From Gavia stellata (Eukaryota > Chordata > Aves > Gaviiformes > Gaviidae): a DNA stretch of 64,000 nt. The DNA is taken from the NCBI RefSeq assembly GCF_030936135.1, contig NC_082637.1:4539001-4603000 (forward strand), given 5' to 3'. Numbering within the stretch: the stretch's first letter is position 1; each line of letters opens with the position of its first letter. The translations under genes were made by a program, and so were the position numbers. The notes under the pieces were generated by a model that was not told the DNA's origin, did no database searches, and saw nothing but the letters and a program-made list of their open reading frames with translations. Below are positions 1 through 11,390 of this stretch, one piece after another.

Positions 1-402
1 AGCCTCAGCATATTGCCTCTGGAGAAATCCAAATGTGACATATAAGGATAGAGCTCCCTTTTGCGTGACCGTATCTCTGAAGCTATTAACTTCAAAATTT
101 AACTTCTAAGTGATAAACAAGTGTCAAAATTGATTCAAAGGATGATGATTTCTGCTTCTGTCTGGGAATCTATGAATTGCAGTAATGTTGGAGTGGAATA
201 TGGGTAGGCTGGGATACTCTTTTAGGATTCGATGCCTGCGAAGGCTATAATTGCAGGCCTTCAGGTAAGATGAACTAGGGAGAGAGTACAAGCAGTGGGT
301 CCAAGGTGATCATAATTAGCTCTTCAACTGTGTCTCCTTTTCACTTAAAATAAAAAATTTCACTTGGAGTAAAAAATGAAACCACTCAACTTTATTTTTC
401 AG
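1..402 (+). other. PIAS2: PIAS2 intron (3' part)
   Basis: This is the intron before the first PIAS2 exon in the window. It ends in a pyrimidine-rich tract and the acceptor AG at 401-402. I see no exon or repeat in it. The upstream PIAS2 exons (SAP domain, PINIT, most of the SP-RING) lie outside the window. Confidence 0.8.
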
Positions 403-536
403 GCTCTTTATGGAAATCCTCAATGAATGTTCAGATGTGGATGAGATCAAATTCCAAGAAGATGGCTCCTGGTGCCCCATGAGGCCAAAGAAAGAAGCTG
501 TGAAAGTCTCAAGTCCACAGTGCACCAAAATCGAAA
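403..536 (+). CDS. PIAS2: PIAS2 exon, post-SP-RING segment
   Basis: The acceptor AG is at 401-402 and the donor GTATGT starts at 537. The exon enters with one base of a split codon and leaves with one base. It encodes LFMEILNECSDVDEIKF, then GSWCPMRPKKEAVKV, the stretch that follows the SP-RING zinc site in PIAS proteins. The 448-base intron after it shows nothing notable. Confidence 0.93.
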
Positions 537-3500
537 GTATGTACATCTGGGTGCTGGTTGCAAACCAACAAAAAGTCCTGGAGGCTTAGTTATAGCTGGG
601 ATAATGTGTATGGATGTTGATGTTTGGGGTTTTTCTTGGGGGGTGGGGTGGGGTTAATACTTTTCAACTTATTTTCATTTAAACTTAAAAGGGTTGTATC
701 GCTAAAAACGTGCATTTGTGGGTTTTGTCTTTGCTCTTTATAATAGCAGTTAAGAAAATGAATGTTTTAGGTCTTTAAACTGATACGTGAAGATTAAAGC
801 TTGTGCTTTAATAATATCAGCATGATACAGAGTACTAATAAAACAGGTCCTGGGCCGTAACATTCTCTGTAGTAGCCAGGAAGATGAGCTAAAACAGGAT
901 TTGAGATACTGTTTCTGTTGCAAATAGAAACTGATGATGTCAACAGCCTTTAAAAAAACAGTGATATTTTATTTTCTTGTTTAGGTTCCAGTGTTGTTAG
1001 CAAACCGTGTTCTGTGACGGTGGCCAATGAGGTAAACAAGAAGAAAGTTGACGTTATTGACTTGACAATAGAAAGCTCGTCTGACGAAGAGGAAGATCCT
1101 CCTGCCAAAAGGAAGTGCATATTTATGTCTGAAACACAAGGAAGCCCAACCAAAGGGTTTGTCAATTTTAAAGTTAGTTGTTATTCTGTAATGTCTCAGA
1201 TAAACTGATGTGCAGACAAATGGACTTGTAATCTTCTCTCTTCGTGACCCAGCTCCACACTTCCAGAGGAGAATTTCTAGGCCTCTCCTTGCAGAAGGTT
1301 GTATTGATACAGTACCTTTGTACAGGCAAAACACTATTAAATAGTTTTGCATCTCACAAAAGACTTGGGCTGACTGTTGGTGTGTTTGCAGGGATATTTC
1401 TCCATAGAAAAGGAAGCTGATTAAGCTAATGGACAGGATTCCGCTGTGAAAGCAGATTATGCCAAGTAGAGGACCTTTATGCATTCTTGCTAAGTTAGTG
1501 TCATCTTAAAGGCTCTTCTCTCGCTGTCTGTTATACCCTTTATCTCATCTGCTCTGGTGCCCAGGAAACTAGGCTGCGTTGTGTGTTTCATCAGTCTTGG
1601 AAGGGAGGCGCTTTGCTGTTTTGAATCAAGACAAGCTTTTTCCTCCATCTCTCTGTTAAACTCTGGAATGTCTTGGACACTGTTGCTGGCCATGGTTATC
1701 AGTCAGTCCGGCACCTTGGTTAGCGCAACGAATGACTTCCCAAGTCCTCTGTCAACTGCTTCATCTTTGTACTCATGCCTGACTGACTTCAGCAGCAGGC
1801 TTAACCAGGTTCTTCACTGTTGTGCAGCCTTCTGTCTGTCCCAGTCTGTGCAACTCAGCTGCAGTTACTGTTTGTGGCTTCCATAAAGTTCTTGCTCTTG
1901 GCCCTGCAGGGAGAGAGGAGTGCTGGTTAGGCTCTCCAGCAGTCACCGCTCCACGAGGCAATTCCAAGTGTCAGCTTTTAGTAATGGCCTGTTAGTGTTG
2001 CTGCATGCATGAGGGGTGTGTCTGTGTCTCTCAGCGTAGTGGCTTATGTCTTGTATTAAAATAATAGTCATAAAACCAAACTCCTCCTGTTTTGCCAGCT
2101 CTTGAAGTAATGAGTAGGTGTACTGTGTCTCTAGTCCACAGAAATGTGTGGTCTTTGGTAAGCAAATGGTTGTCTTCAATGACTTTCAGCAGTGATACTG
2201 AAATGCTGTTGCTTGTTGTGAGGACTGTGGAGGAGTCCTTCTGCAAGAGACCCTGTTTCTTATTTTTATAAGGAAAAATTGCTACAAATACATCTCTTGA
2301 TGAAGTTTCAGAAGGCACCAAGACTTACTTCCATGCTCCTGTGTTTGTCTGAGCTGGCTACCTGCAACCATAATTGTAGAAGGATTGAGTTTTCTTGTCT
2401 GTGACCAATGTATTTTCCTTGCTGTTTGGGTATGGAAGTGGTGTGTTTTCATTCTTCAAATCCAAGTCAAAGCCAGGTTTTTGGGGAATAGCTTATCTCC
2501 CGTAAACAATGTTGCCTGAATGCTAGTTTTGGCAAAGCTGTGGGGTGTCTTCCTACAGGCAGAAGCAACATAGGCTGAAGTATAAGAGGTGCTTGAGAAG
2601 GGAGGGTCTGAAATCCAAGCTTCTGAAATCAGAAGTAGCATAAATGCACCAATGCAGCAGTCTGGGGAGAAAGATGTGAGTGGGTAACAGTCAGGGCTGG
2701 AGGGAGGGATGCGGAGCAGCTGGGAGGGGGACTCTGGGTGTTTCCACCTGGCTTGGAGTCTATGAAGTATTTTATGCATGTGGCTGGTGCCTGAACACTT
2801 GTGGTGTCATCTTTAATGGTGCCACGAGGTAATCAGGCAGAAGGTGGGGACACAGGAGGGTTTTAACTGGTTGCGTGCTCGTGGAACTGGTGAGCTTAGC
2901 TTGGGCTCTGGCTGTGAGTAAAGATGGGTTTGTTATTTAACTCCCACGTGTGTAATCTGTGCTCCAGGGGTGAATAATGGTCAGTTGTGCCCTTGGTGTT
3001 GACCGTTAGCACTGAGGAGCAGTTACATGGAGAAACTGAAATGAGTGCTCTCCTCCTGGCTCTGGCTACCTGCACATCCCTCCCAGGATGCTCCACAGAT
3101 ACAGAGGTCCATTTCTGTCTCTGAATGGTAGACTGTTATAAACGACTCCAGCACTGTACTTTGTTTTAATGCCAGCTTGCTCTTATATCATAGCCGCTGT
3201 TGAGAGCCAAGATATGGTCATGTTATTATGAAGACTGTTATGAAAGAGGAAATTAAGAGTGGAATACTGTGTAGTGAGTAGCCACGCTATAGTTGTGTTG
3301 TAACATAGTGACCTTGTGAATGAGAGTGCACAGCGGTACGTAATTTCTCTTCTGTAACTAACGGCCAGGTTGTTTGTAACTTCCCGTGCTGTTTAAAACA
3401 GGGTTCTCATGTATCAGCCATCTACCGTCAGAGTGCCCAGCGTGACAACAGTCGATGCTGCTGCTATTCCTCCTTCATTAACAGACTACCCAGTACCATT

Positions 3501-6500
3501 CCATCATCCACCAATATCCAGTATTTCATCAGACTTGCCAGGTAGGTGGTGGCTATTTTTAATCTGTATTCTGACAGCCTTATTAATTTGTGGGGTGGGT
3601 AAAAATTGGGAGAATGGATCAACTTTTTTTTTTAAATGGAACAAGACCATGTGCAGTATTGCACTGATGTGATGTCTAGACAAGTCTAGTACAGGCTGTC
3701 TTTCCGCTTTCAGATTGCACTTCACAACAGCGATGTGAAAAGCATTGCTTCTGGGGTACACCCTCAAATTGGTGCTTTGGAACGGCAGCCAAAAACGCTT
3801 CTCGCTATAGTCAGTTAGACTTCGTGTAAACATCCGGTTGTTACGTGTCGTAGATGCGAGGGAGAGTAGCTGCTTATTTAAGTTACAGAAGCGTGATGGC
3901 ACTGACTCATCCCAACCCTAGATGTAGAGATGTTCTGCTAGCTGATTCTAGTGGTGCTCTGTCTAAACTGTATGAAAAAAGGTTAAGGTGAGCTACAACA
4001 TGTAAGCTGACCTCTATTGACTTTCTTTACCTAGACATTCCCTAAATGCCTATGATGTATTCTTCAACACTGCTGCTAAATATCAGACAAAAGGTGGGGA
4101 TACTGATTGTTTTCTACCCTGGCTCCTTGAAAAGAACACTGTCTATAGGGACTCTGGGGGTTCTTTTTGCCGGCTGTAACGAACCCAGAGCCCAGGAAAT
4201 GGTGACTTGTGGTGACAGGTGTCACATTGGCCTCCTGTACTTCCCTCTCCCCCTTCCATTGCCTGTCTCCATTTCTCCCCTGCAACATCTCTGGGTTTTT
4301 TCCTCTTCTTTCAGCACCAGTTTGGCAATGGGATGGATATCATTCCCCTTGTTTCTCTGTCCATTTTGGTTCCCTTACTGCTCCCTCCCTCCACTTCTAC
4401 CTTGTTAAGAAATTGGTTGCCTTCCCAAATTGGATAGGAGAGTAAGCTGAGAGAATGGAAGTCTAGAACTGTTGTCCATTTCCATCAACTGAAGTTCTAG
4501 AACGTGCAAGAACAAAAGCAGCTGTCAATTCTGTAAAAGCAGCTGAACTTAAATCTCCTTCAGAATCTTTCTCTAATGGAGAAGAGAAACCACTGGCCAG
4601 AACAGACTTGGAGGTGAGGGAAGAGGGAGGGAGTAAGTTTACCATTTCTTTCTGTTGACATAGCAAACACAAGGCCAATTTTTAGAAACGAAACAAAAAA
4701 GGCTGTAATTTCTCATTGGTTTCATAATTTTAAATATCTTGCCCTAAATGCTTACACGCTAATGGTGTATAAGACGGACGCTAGTTGTCACTGCTCTTAG
4801 AGGATATACGTTGAACTACTTGTAGTTTCCTCTTCTTCATTCCTTTTATTTGTCTAGACACAAAACGGGGATGATATTAGAAATGTTTCCTTATTGGCTG
4901 CCCGTGGGTGGAGGAAGAGACCTGCTGCTTGTTTTTGGACTTGTGCATGTTGTGACTTTACTTCATTCCAGCATCTTTAATGTGATGACACTCTTCATGT
5001 CCCAGTTTGGCCAAGTCAGGTACAATATGCAGTGAAACTTGCATTGTGAACCAACAGCTCCAAATGGCAACCTCCATCTAAGCAACCACATTGAACCCAC
5101 CCTGCAATATCCAGTGAATAATACATCATTATGTCATTCTCATTCTTAAAAAGAGCCACTTGTACTAGATAACTCGTTTTGCTGCTGCCTGAAGTAGTTG
5201 TTGAGAGTGGTGTCACAGTGGTATATTCCATTTAGAAATGCTGTATAACGATTGCAAAATCTGTTTCTACGACCACAAAAAAGTTCCTTAAATTTGTTGT
5301 GTATGAATAAAAGAAAGACGCATCAATTTATTATCCTTCTCTTCTTTCTAGGTCTGGATTTTCTTTCACTAATCCCAGTTGATTCACAGGTATGTTTCTG
5401 AACTGCTATGGGGTTAATTTCCAAGTCTGGTTTTTATGACGTACTGCTCGAGTAACTATCACGGTGCTGTCATCATCCAGACCGTGGTCGCAGTCCACTT
5501 GCTTAGACCTAACCACAGACCAGGAAAATCCATGTTCCCAACAAGAGGTGGGGATGAAGATGCATTAAGGGAGGATTCAGTTTAGCCTCACTGTGATAAA
5601 TCCAGGCATGGAAACTTGTTCTTTATTGATAGTCCACCTTGCTAAAGTGGATACTTGCACAGCATTAACTTGAATACACCCATCACGTATTTCCTGCTCT
5701 TAGTTTGTACTGTGTATCCGTAGGCCAGATTAAGCTCTGTAAGTACCCTTCACTGATTGCTGTTTCTGTTGGGTTTGATATTAGTAGGAGATTAAGTTTT
5801 AAAGAAAATATCTTCATTAATTTGGTGGGTGCATGACTGAACACTTTTTTATAACAAATCCCTCCATGTAACACCTCAGCCCTATTGGCTTTGGATTATA
5901 TGGAAACTTTGTAGGTCAGAAGTAACTAGGCGGTGCTTTTCCTTCCCTGGAAACTGAAACTTTACACAGGTAGGGAGAACGGTTCTTCCTGTAACTAGAT
6001 TCTTACACAGACAGACTCCAGCCTTGAAATGTGGGGGAATACTGGCTCCCTAACTAAGACAAGAGGATCTGAAGCAGACCCTCCGTTCCATCTCTCTGTC
6101 ACTAGAAGACAACAGTAATAGGACTCTACAGCAGAGTTGATTTTCGGGTGCCTTAAAAACAAAGGATGAACTTCCTCCTTTTCTCTCCACTTACTCCATC
6201 TTGCAATACTCTGTGCCTGACCTTGAGATCTGAACTGCCAAAAGTGGGAATAACAGACATTTGTTCATGTGGGAGACTGGAAGCAGGTATGCTGCTATGA
6301 AGGGTCCACTTTGGACAGTTCAAACAGTTCAGGCTCAGTTCCAAACGTATGCCCAAGATTGGAATCCACAGGGTAAGAGAAAGCAAGACGTGTTGAACAC
6401 CGTGTGAGCGTGCGCGCATGGGGGTGTCTTATATTACCCTCTTCTTTGACACCTGGCAACCTTGTTCTGTTTCTAAATGCTTAGAATGTTCAGCTCTGCT

Positions 6501-7270
6501 TTGAGAAGGCTTGTCTTCCACTTCAGGAAATTTTAAAGCAACTTAGTTATTTTTCTTAATCAGACTTGATCAGGGCTCACTTATCACTGCTAAAATGTTT
6601 GGAGACCTGTGTGTATCATTGCAGGTACATACTGTGAAAATGCTGGTTAGTACAGCTGCTGGCATTTGAGGGGATACAGTTATTCTAACCTCCATCAAAG
6701 TAGCAAAAAGCATTCTGCTACCTTTCGTGGTGAAAGGAGCCTGAAATAATGCAGTTGTACCCAGTAGCTATGGGCAGCGAACATTCTCCAAACATTAAGG
6801 GGTCTTTTGTGATCATCATACGGCCATGACAGTGTTTCTTAATGCCCTAGTAAATGCTCAAGCTAACCACTTAGTAAGAAAAAAACAATGGGGAAGATGA
6901 GAAGGGTTCGTGGCTACCATCTCTGCTTGCTTGCTGGTTTGCAGAACTCCGGTTCTTGCTATGCATGTGTTAACAAGGTTCTGCTAGTAACGTGTTTTTG
7001 TGCTGGTTGTAGGGAAGATGTATCTTCAGAGCATACATTTCCCTCGTGCAGTTAGTCTCTTCATTCTTCATTGTTTGTTTCAAGCAGTACTGTCCTCCTA
7101 TGTTTTTGGATAGTCTCACCTCAACCTTAACAAGCAGCACGCCTGGCAGCATCATCACATCAACCAGTCACCACGAGAGCAGCACGCACGTTAGCTCCTC
7201 CAGCAGGAGCGAGACAGGAGTGATAACCAGCGGCGGAGGCAGCGCTCCCGACATCATCTCACTGGACTGA
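403..7270 (+). CDS. PIAS2: PIAS2 (PIASx), C-terminal five coding exons
   Basis: PIAS2 is a nuclear SUMO E3 ligase of the PIAS family that stimulates SUMO transfer from UBC9 and modulates STAT and nuclear-receptor transcription. The exons are 403-536, 985-1156, 3402-3541, 5352-5389 and 7088-7270. Joined, they give one open frame of 221 codons plus TGA with consistent phases. In order they encode the segment just after the SP-RING (LFMEILNECSDVDEIKF), a SUMO-interacting motif (VDVIDLTIESSSDEEE, hydrophobic core plus acidic serine tail), a Pro/Ser-rich region, and the family's C-terminal end PDIISLD. The motif wording fits PIAS2 better than PIAS1, PIAS3 or PIAS4. The N-terminal two thirds is outside the window. 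ST8SIA5 lies downstream in the same orientation, as in human. All donors and acceptors are GT/AG. Confidence 0.95.
985..1156 (+). CDS. PIAS2: PIAS2 exon with SUMO-interacting motif
   Basis: The acceptor is TTTAG at 980-984. The donor is GG|GTTTGT, with T at intron position +3, weaker than consensus but common enough. The exon encodes the SIM core VIDLT followed by ESSSDEEED, which are serines in an acidic run typical of a CK2-regulated phospho-SIM. A basic PAKRKC patch follows. Read-through past the weak donor would end at TGA 1206-1208. Confidence 0.95.
1157..3401 (+). other. PIAS2: PIAS2 intron
   Basis: This is a 2.2 kb intron between the SIM exon and the Pro/Ser-rich exon. I see no recognisable repeat, RNA gene or extra coding exon in it. 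Confidence 0.7.
3402..3541 (+). CDS. PIAS2: PIAS2 exon, Pro/Ser-rich region
   Basis: The acceptor is AAAACAG and the donor is GTAGGT at 3542. The exon encodes VLMYQPSTVRVPSV, then AAIPPSLTDYPVPFHH and ISSDLPG. This is a low-complexity Ser/Thr/Pro-rich stretch characteristic of PIAS2, likely disordered. Phase is 1 in and 1 out, continuous with both neighbours. Confidence 0.93.
3542..5351 (+). other. PIAS2: PIAS2 intron holding a possible alpha-form exon
   Basis: This 1.8 kb intron is where the alternative terminal exon of the PIASx-alpha form is expected. A candidate remnant at 4858 is listed separately. No repeats are recognised otherwise. Confidence 0.6.
4858..4890 (+). other. PIAS2: Possible PIAS2-alpha alternative terminal exon (degenerate)
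   Basis: A good acceptor (TTTATTTGTCTAG, 4845-4857) precedes ACACAAAACGGGGATGATAT. That resembles the start of the mammalian PIASx-alpha tail, which encodes EQRRNDINN, but with small indels. If spliced from 3541 the frame reads D-T-K-R-G and then TGA at 4872-4874, a five-residue tail instead of about twenty. The similarity was judged by eye over roughly 30 bases, so chance is not excluded. Confidence 0.3.
5352..5389 (+). CDS. PIAS2: PIAS2 microexon (LDFLSLIPVDSQ)
   Basis: This is a 38-base exon with acceptor TTTCTAG and donor GTATGT. It completes a Gly codon and then encodes LDFLSLIPVDSQ, the short hydrophobic peptide present in the beta form of PIAS2. It restores phase 0 before the last exon. 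Confidence 0.92.
5390..7087 (+). other. PIAS2: PIAS2 last intron
   Basis: This 1.7 kb intron ends at acceptor CAAGCAG (7081-7087). I see no exon or recognisable repeat in it. Confidence 0.7.
7088..7270 (+). CDS. PIAS2: PIAS2 last coding exon
   Basis: The exon encodes YCPPMFLDSLTSTLTSS, then ESSTHVSSSSRSETGVITS, and finishes PDIISLD followed by TGA. The C-terminal DIISLD is shared by PIAS1 and PIAS2, and YCPPMFLDSL is the PIAS2 form. A Ser/Thr-rich tail of 60 residues is present. The GGG insert in the glycine run near the end is more G/C-rich than the surrounding introns. Confidence 0.95.
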   Translation, partial: YCPPMFLDSLTSTLTSSTPGSIITSTSHHESSTHVSSSSRSETGVITSGGGSAPDIISLD

Positions 7271-7707
7271 AACAAGGGCCAGCGCAGGACTCCTGGAGAA
7301 ATTGCACAGAGCTGCTGCTTGTATCTCTGGAACTTCAGCATCTCAGAAGTTATTCTGATATTTATTGAAAGGATTTGCCTTCTGGAAAATGGAGTGAATT
7401 CATCTACACTAGGAACAGAAGCGGTAGATTTTTTTTTTTTTCCCTTGCTTGTTAAATAGCTGGTATAGAAAAGGCCCCTTCAGAACACGCTTTCATGCTT
7501 TCAGCTTGTTCTGGGGAAACTGACTTTTTGTTGCTGGGTGGATCCCACAAATGGTTTTTAATTTTGTTGTAAAACACAGCAATAATGTAAAAACAAACTT
7601 TTTTAATTAAAAAGGCACTTAACCACTCTAGAACAACAACAACAACCTGGACAAAGGTGCAGAAGTGTATGCATTGGTGAATTTTTAATATTTTCACTGG
7701 GGCCTGT

Positions 7708-7713
7708 AATAAA
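7708..7713 (+). promoter_or_regulatory. PIAS2: Proximal AATAAA polyadenylation signal of PIAS2
   Basis: A canonical AATAAA lies 438 bases after the PIAS2 stop codon, in TGTAATAAACTTC, followed by T/GT-rich sequence (TGTGTTGTATGTCTCTTG) within 60 bases. Confidence 0.6.
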
Positions 7714-9028
7714 CTTCATTTAAGACAATGAAGCTTTGTGAAATAGCCATGACTTGTGTTGTATGTCTCTTGTTCCCCACTTCCCCCTTACCTGGGGATG
7801 TAGGGGAAGCCTCTGTAAATGGGATTGTTTTGTGTGTTGTTTTTCTTTTTTCCCCCCGATCTTATGTTTTTCACAAATGCAACAATCCTAAGCTGTGACT
7901 TCTTCCTCTTTCTGTTCTTTGGGCTGGGGAGGGGACAAACTATCTATGCAAACCCTGCATTACACAATCTCTGTGCTGTCGTGGCAGAATTAGAATACCT
8001 CCCCACCACCAAAAACCCTGAACTATGCACAGTTGAGCTATAGTTGAATTTCTGGTTTGATAATTTTAAGAGGTGAAAAAAAAGCCTTTAAACTCAAATT
8101 CGATTATAAAGGCCTAGGTGCCCCTCTTTGAAACTGCCCCCCCTCCCCAGATGATCAAGTGAAGCGCATGCTTTCTGTCGCAGCTGTAAGGAGACAAAAC
8201 AGGAACTCCTTTCTCCAGTGCAGGATTACTTTCTAGGACCTTTTGCCTCTGGCTTCTGTCACTTCAGTGTCTGCTGTATTCTGTCTGGGAATACTGCACT
8301 CTGACCTCCCACGGGCGATGCTGGGCTTTTTTCGAAGATAAAAGCTGTAGCTGCACCGTGTTCCCACCTAACTGGAATTATGTGTTTAGGGCTTAATGAT
8401 GCGTTGTCCCACATTATGTGACCTCCTAATCATGGCTTTTCTAATTCAATGGGAATAACTTCCTCCTGTTTTACTCCTCTGCTGAATCTGCTGCTTTGTT
8501 GTGTGTATGCAGTGTCTCCCTGCACACCTCTAAGGATAACCTCAGCAGTACCCTATGGGAAGAGGTTACAGACCAGGAAAACCAAGTCATTTCCATGGAG
8601 CTGGAATAATGGTATTGTCTGTATATGTTGTCATAGCAGCTTTTCCAAGTGTTGTGCTTCTGTTGAGTAATTGTATTTGAGATGATTCCTTCCCTAATTA
8701 CCAGCTTTCACTTTTTTCTGATTTTGTGTTCCTTTTATTTCTTTAGTCAGATGCGTGGTGCTTTTTGCCTTCCATTACTGTTACAGTATTTGAACGAAGT
8801 ACATGGATATGAAATATTGACGCAGGATGTATTGTAACTCTCGTCTGCCCTGTACTCCTACCTTTAATGCTGCATTACTGTTCCTCATTGCCTTTTTTGT
8901 ATGATCTTTCACAGCAGTCTTCAGGTCACATGTTGGTCTTAATATTGCATCCACTCTTTCTTCTCCCTTCCTTATCTGTTAAATTTTTTGTACCTGTTAA
9001 GGATCAGTTTTTAGCATGATTTATTTCC

Positions 9029-9034
9029 AATAAA
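9029..9034 (+). promoter_or_regulatory. PIAS2: Distal AATAAA polyadenylation signal of PIAS2
   Basis: A canonical AATAAA in TTTCCAATAAAGCC, 1.76 kb after the stop. Confidence 0.5.
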
Positions 9035-9155
9035 GCCATGCTACTCATGAAACTTTTTCCTAATGGCCTGCAGCAGATCAATGCTTTCTGCATCACGATT
9101 GCCCAGTGACTTGAACTATAAATAGAGTGTGGAGAGAGGTTCCAGAGTCATTCTG

Positions 9156-9161
9156 AATAAA
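9156..9161 (+). promoter_or_regulatory. PIAS2: Most distal AATAAA polyadenylation signal of PIAS2
   Basis: A canonical AATAAA in TCTGAATAAAGTG, followed by TGTTTGTTGCTG within 30 bases, a plausible GU-rich downstream element. Confidence 0.55.
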
Positions 9162-9180
9162 GTGTTTAAAACAGGTGTTT

Positions 9181-10908
9181 GTTGCTGAAGATGCTGTTTG
9201 TACTTTTAACGCCAAACTGGAGCGCAACTCAGGGAATTGCTGAACTGGCTGAAGGGACGTAAACATCTCACATGTATGTCAGAAAAGGTAGGTGAGGGTG
9301 AGTGCCATTTTTAGGATGTGCTCTAAACCATTCACAGTGTTATGAAATAGGGCTGGAATTTTGTTTATTTTTGTGCCCTGTTAGTAGTTAAGTATCAGGG
9401 CTGAGGTGTGGTTGTGTTCTCCAGCTGTTTTGGGCAGGAGTTTTGCAGCTGCATTTAACTTTAAACCTTCTAGACCCCTGAAAGCAATGGCAAATGCAAA
9501 CTGAAGGCATTTGAGCCTCACTTGTTTAGGAGAGACCTAGCTTGGCATAGGCTGTGGTGTGATGTAAGTTTTCCTGCAATGCTGATACACACAAGCAGTA
9601 GGTAATTACTAGGCTTGTGTAATGCCTAAATCCTTTAATTCACTGAGTTTGCAGGTGATGTGTATCAAGAGCTGCAGTTATGTCACCGATTTGATACACC
9701 TTCTTCCACAAGACAACAAAGAATTCACTGAAGCAGCAGTGGGGGGAGTGGGGACTGCGGGCTGCAACTGAATCGAGGCCTGTACCACTCTAGCCCTGCT
9801 CTAAGCAAGCCTGTCTGTTGTAGTTAGGCGAGTTTTTGGTTTATTTTTCCTTCAACAAGTTCTAAAATGCATCCAAATGTCTATTCAAGAACTTCCAACA
9901 AGAGAAAAATCTTGAAGAAAAGGTTATAGATGACTTCTTACCTATTTGTTTCCACTATGGAAGTATCTGGTCACTGCTTTGAGTGGACTATGTCAAAGAT
10001 GCCTTCAAACCAACTGCAGAAGGAAAGTAAAGCTTATGAGACTAATACAAAGTCCTTCTACTGCAGAGATAACTGGCGTGCAATGAAAGCCATGCTGCAA
10101 GAGCTGGCCCTTTTTTTCCCACCCATCCCTTTGCTACACCTTTTTCTGCATTTTCTGGAAGATAAGTGAGCTTCCTTAAAAGAGAGGTAGCTGCTAAAAT
10201 ACTAGTTCCAGAAAGGCTCTGTCTATGCACTGAAGACTATTAGCCTAAGCTGGCTTCTGATTTTCGTATTTCCAGGTCAGATAAAGCTGTCTGAAACAAT
10301 TGTGAGCCACGCAGGCAGGACTCTGCCACCCAGCCATACAGCCCCAGCCCCAGGAGGTCCTGCACCTGTCTGCCAGCAAGAATTCAGGCATCTCCAACAT
10401 CAGTGGGGATTTTCTGTATCTGCCTTTAAATGTAGGTGCTGGATGCTAGAAAGCTTACCTGTGACTGCACTATCAGTCTTCAAGAGCACAGAGGATTACA
10501 GCTCAGCTTGGAAAGGAAAGAATTGCATCTTCTGGCTGAGAGGACAAAACCTGACAGGTCAACAAGAATTTCTGCGAGAGCAACAACGAAGGGAAGTGCT
10601 TCCTAGGTAAAAAGACAATTGCGGATTAGGCAAACTGTGAAGAACACCATTAGTCCCAGGCAACTGATTTGGGTTTTTTTCATGTGTATTTCTGACACAG
10701 GCATCAGTGACCACAGACAAGATACAGGCAACAACAATCCCGTAAGTCAAATTAGCATGTCATTTTTTTAGTAGGCAATCATGCCATCATCATAATATGT
10801 TAAGACTCTGTGTATTCAATATGACACTCTAAATTCCTTCCTGGTTTTATGAGGAATGGTATCAGGACAAAACTGGGCAGTACATCACACAACATGAAAC
10901 AGAAGCGA
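9181..10908. other. Intergenic stretch between PIAS2 and the EEF2 copy
   Basis: This spacer separates two convergent transcription units. I see no coding exon or clear repeat. On the - strand an AATAAA occurs at 9840-9845, about 1.07 kb past the pseudogene stop. It is the nearest canonical poly(A) signal I found for that unit. Confidence 0.55.
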
Positions 10909-11102
10909 TTATAACTTATCTAGGAAATTATCCAGAGGTGGAATACCCTCCTTCAAGCCTTTGCATATACGTGTTTTGGCCACAACTTGCCAAGGATGAC
11001 AATTTGCATCCTAAGGATCTCCAGGCAAAATCTGCCGGTGATCAAAGACACACTGTGGAAAAGCCTGGGCACCAGTGTTGGATCTCAAGTTGGTGGTAAA
11101 AC
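10909..11102 (-). pseudogene. EEF2-like exon 15 (C-terminus, nonsense codon)
   Basis: The acceptor is CCCACTAG. The exon encodes [20 protein letters not shown] and HRQILPGDP, then TAG (11011-11013, Phe in eEF2), then [26 protein letters not shown] and the natural stop TAA at 10911-10909. The C-terminal NFLDKL is identical to eEF2. Confidence 0.93.
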
Positions 11103-11390
11103 CTAGTGGGAAGGAAAAAATAAAAAGGGATGAACCAGCTATAGGAAAAAATAAAACTGGTTTATTGTGAATTTCTGCATAGACAAAACCCTAAGAATGC
11201 TCTTCCAGAACCTGGGTACGGTACTGTTAGGAAACTGCTACTTTCTAGGCGGTTGTTTCAAGCAGGTAAAAATGAGGCCAACTCCAAAAGAACTGCAGAA
11301 AGATCTGCTGTGACCAAGTAAATTGGCAATAAAAAGGCAAACAAAATTCAGTTTAGACAGATAGAAAAACATATGGGGAAATTTATGTTT

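Larger units (their letters stand above)
7271..9180 (+). other. PIAS2: PIAS2 3' untranslated region
   Basis: This non-coding stretch after the PIAS2 stop has AATAAA signals at 7708, 9029 and 9156, so either a short (~450 base) or a long (~1.9 kb) 3'UTR is possible. It contains a short CAA repeat near 7632 and homopolymer T and C runs. The exact cleavage site cannot be read from sequence alone, so the right border is approximate. Confidence 0.65.

Noticed and set aside
9930..10610. Two + strand frames in the spacer (79 and 102 codons)
   Set aside because: No family resemblance, no splice context. Length is within chance for this much DNA.
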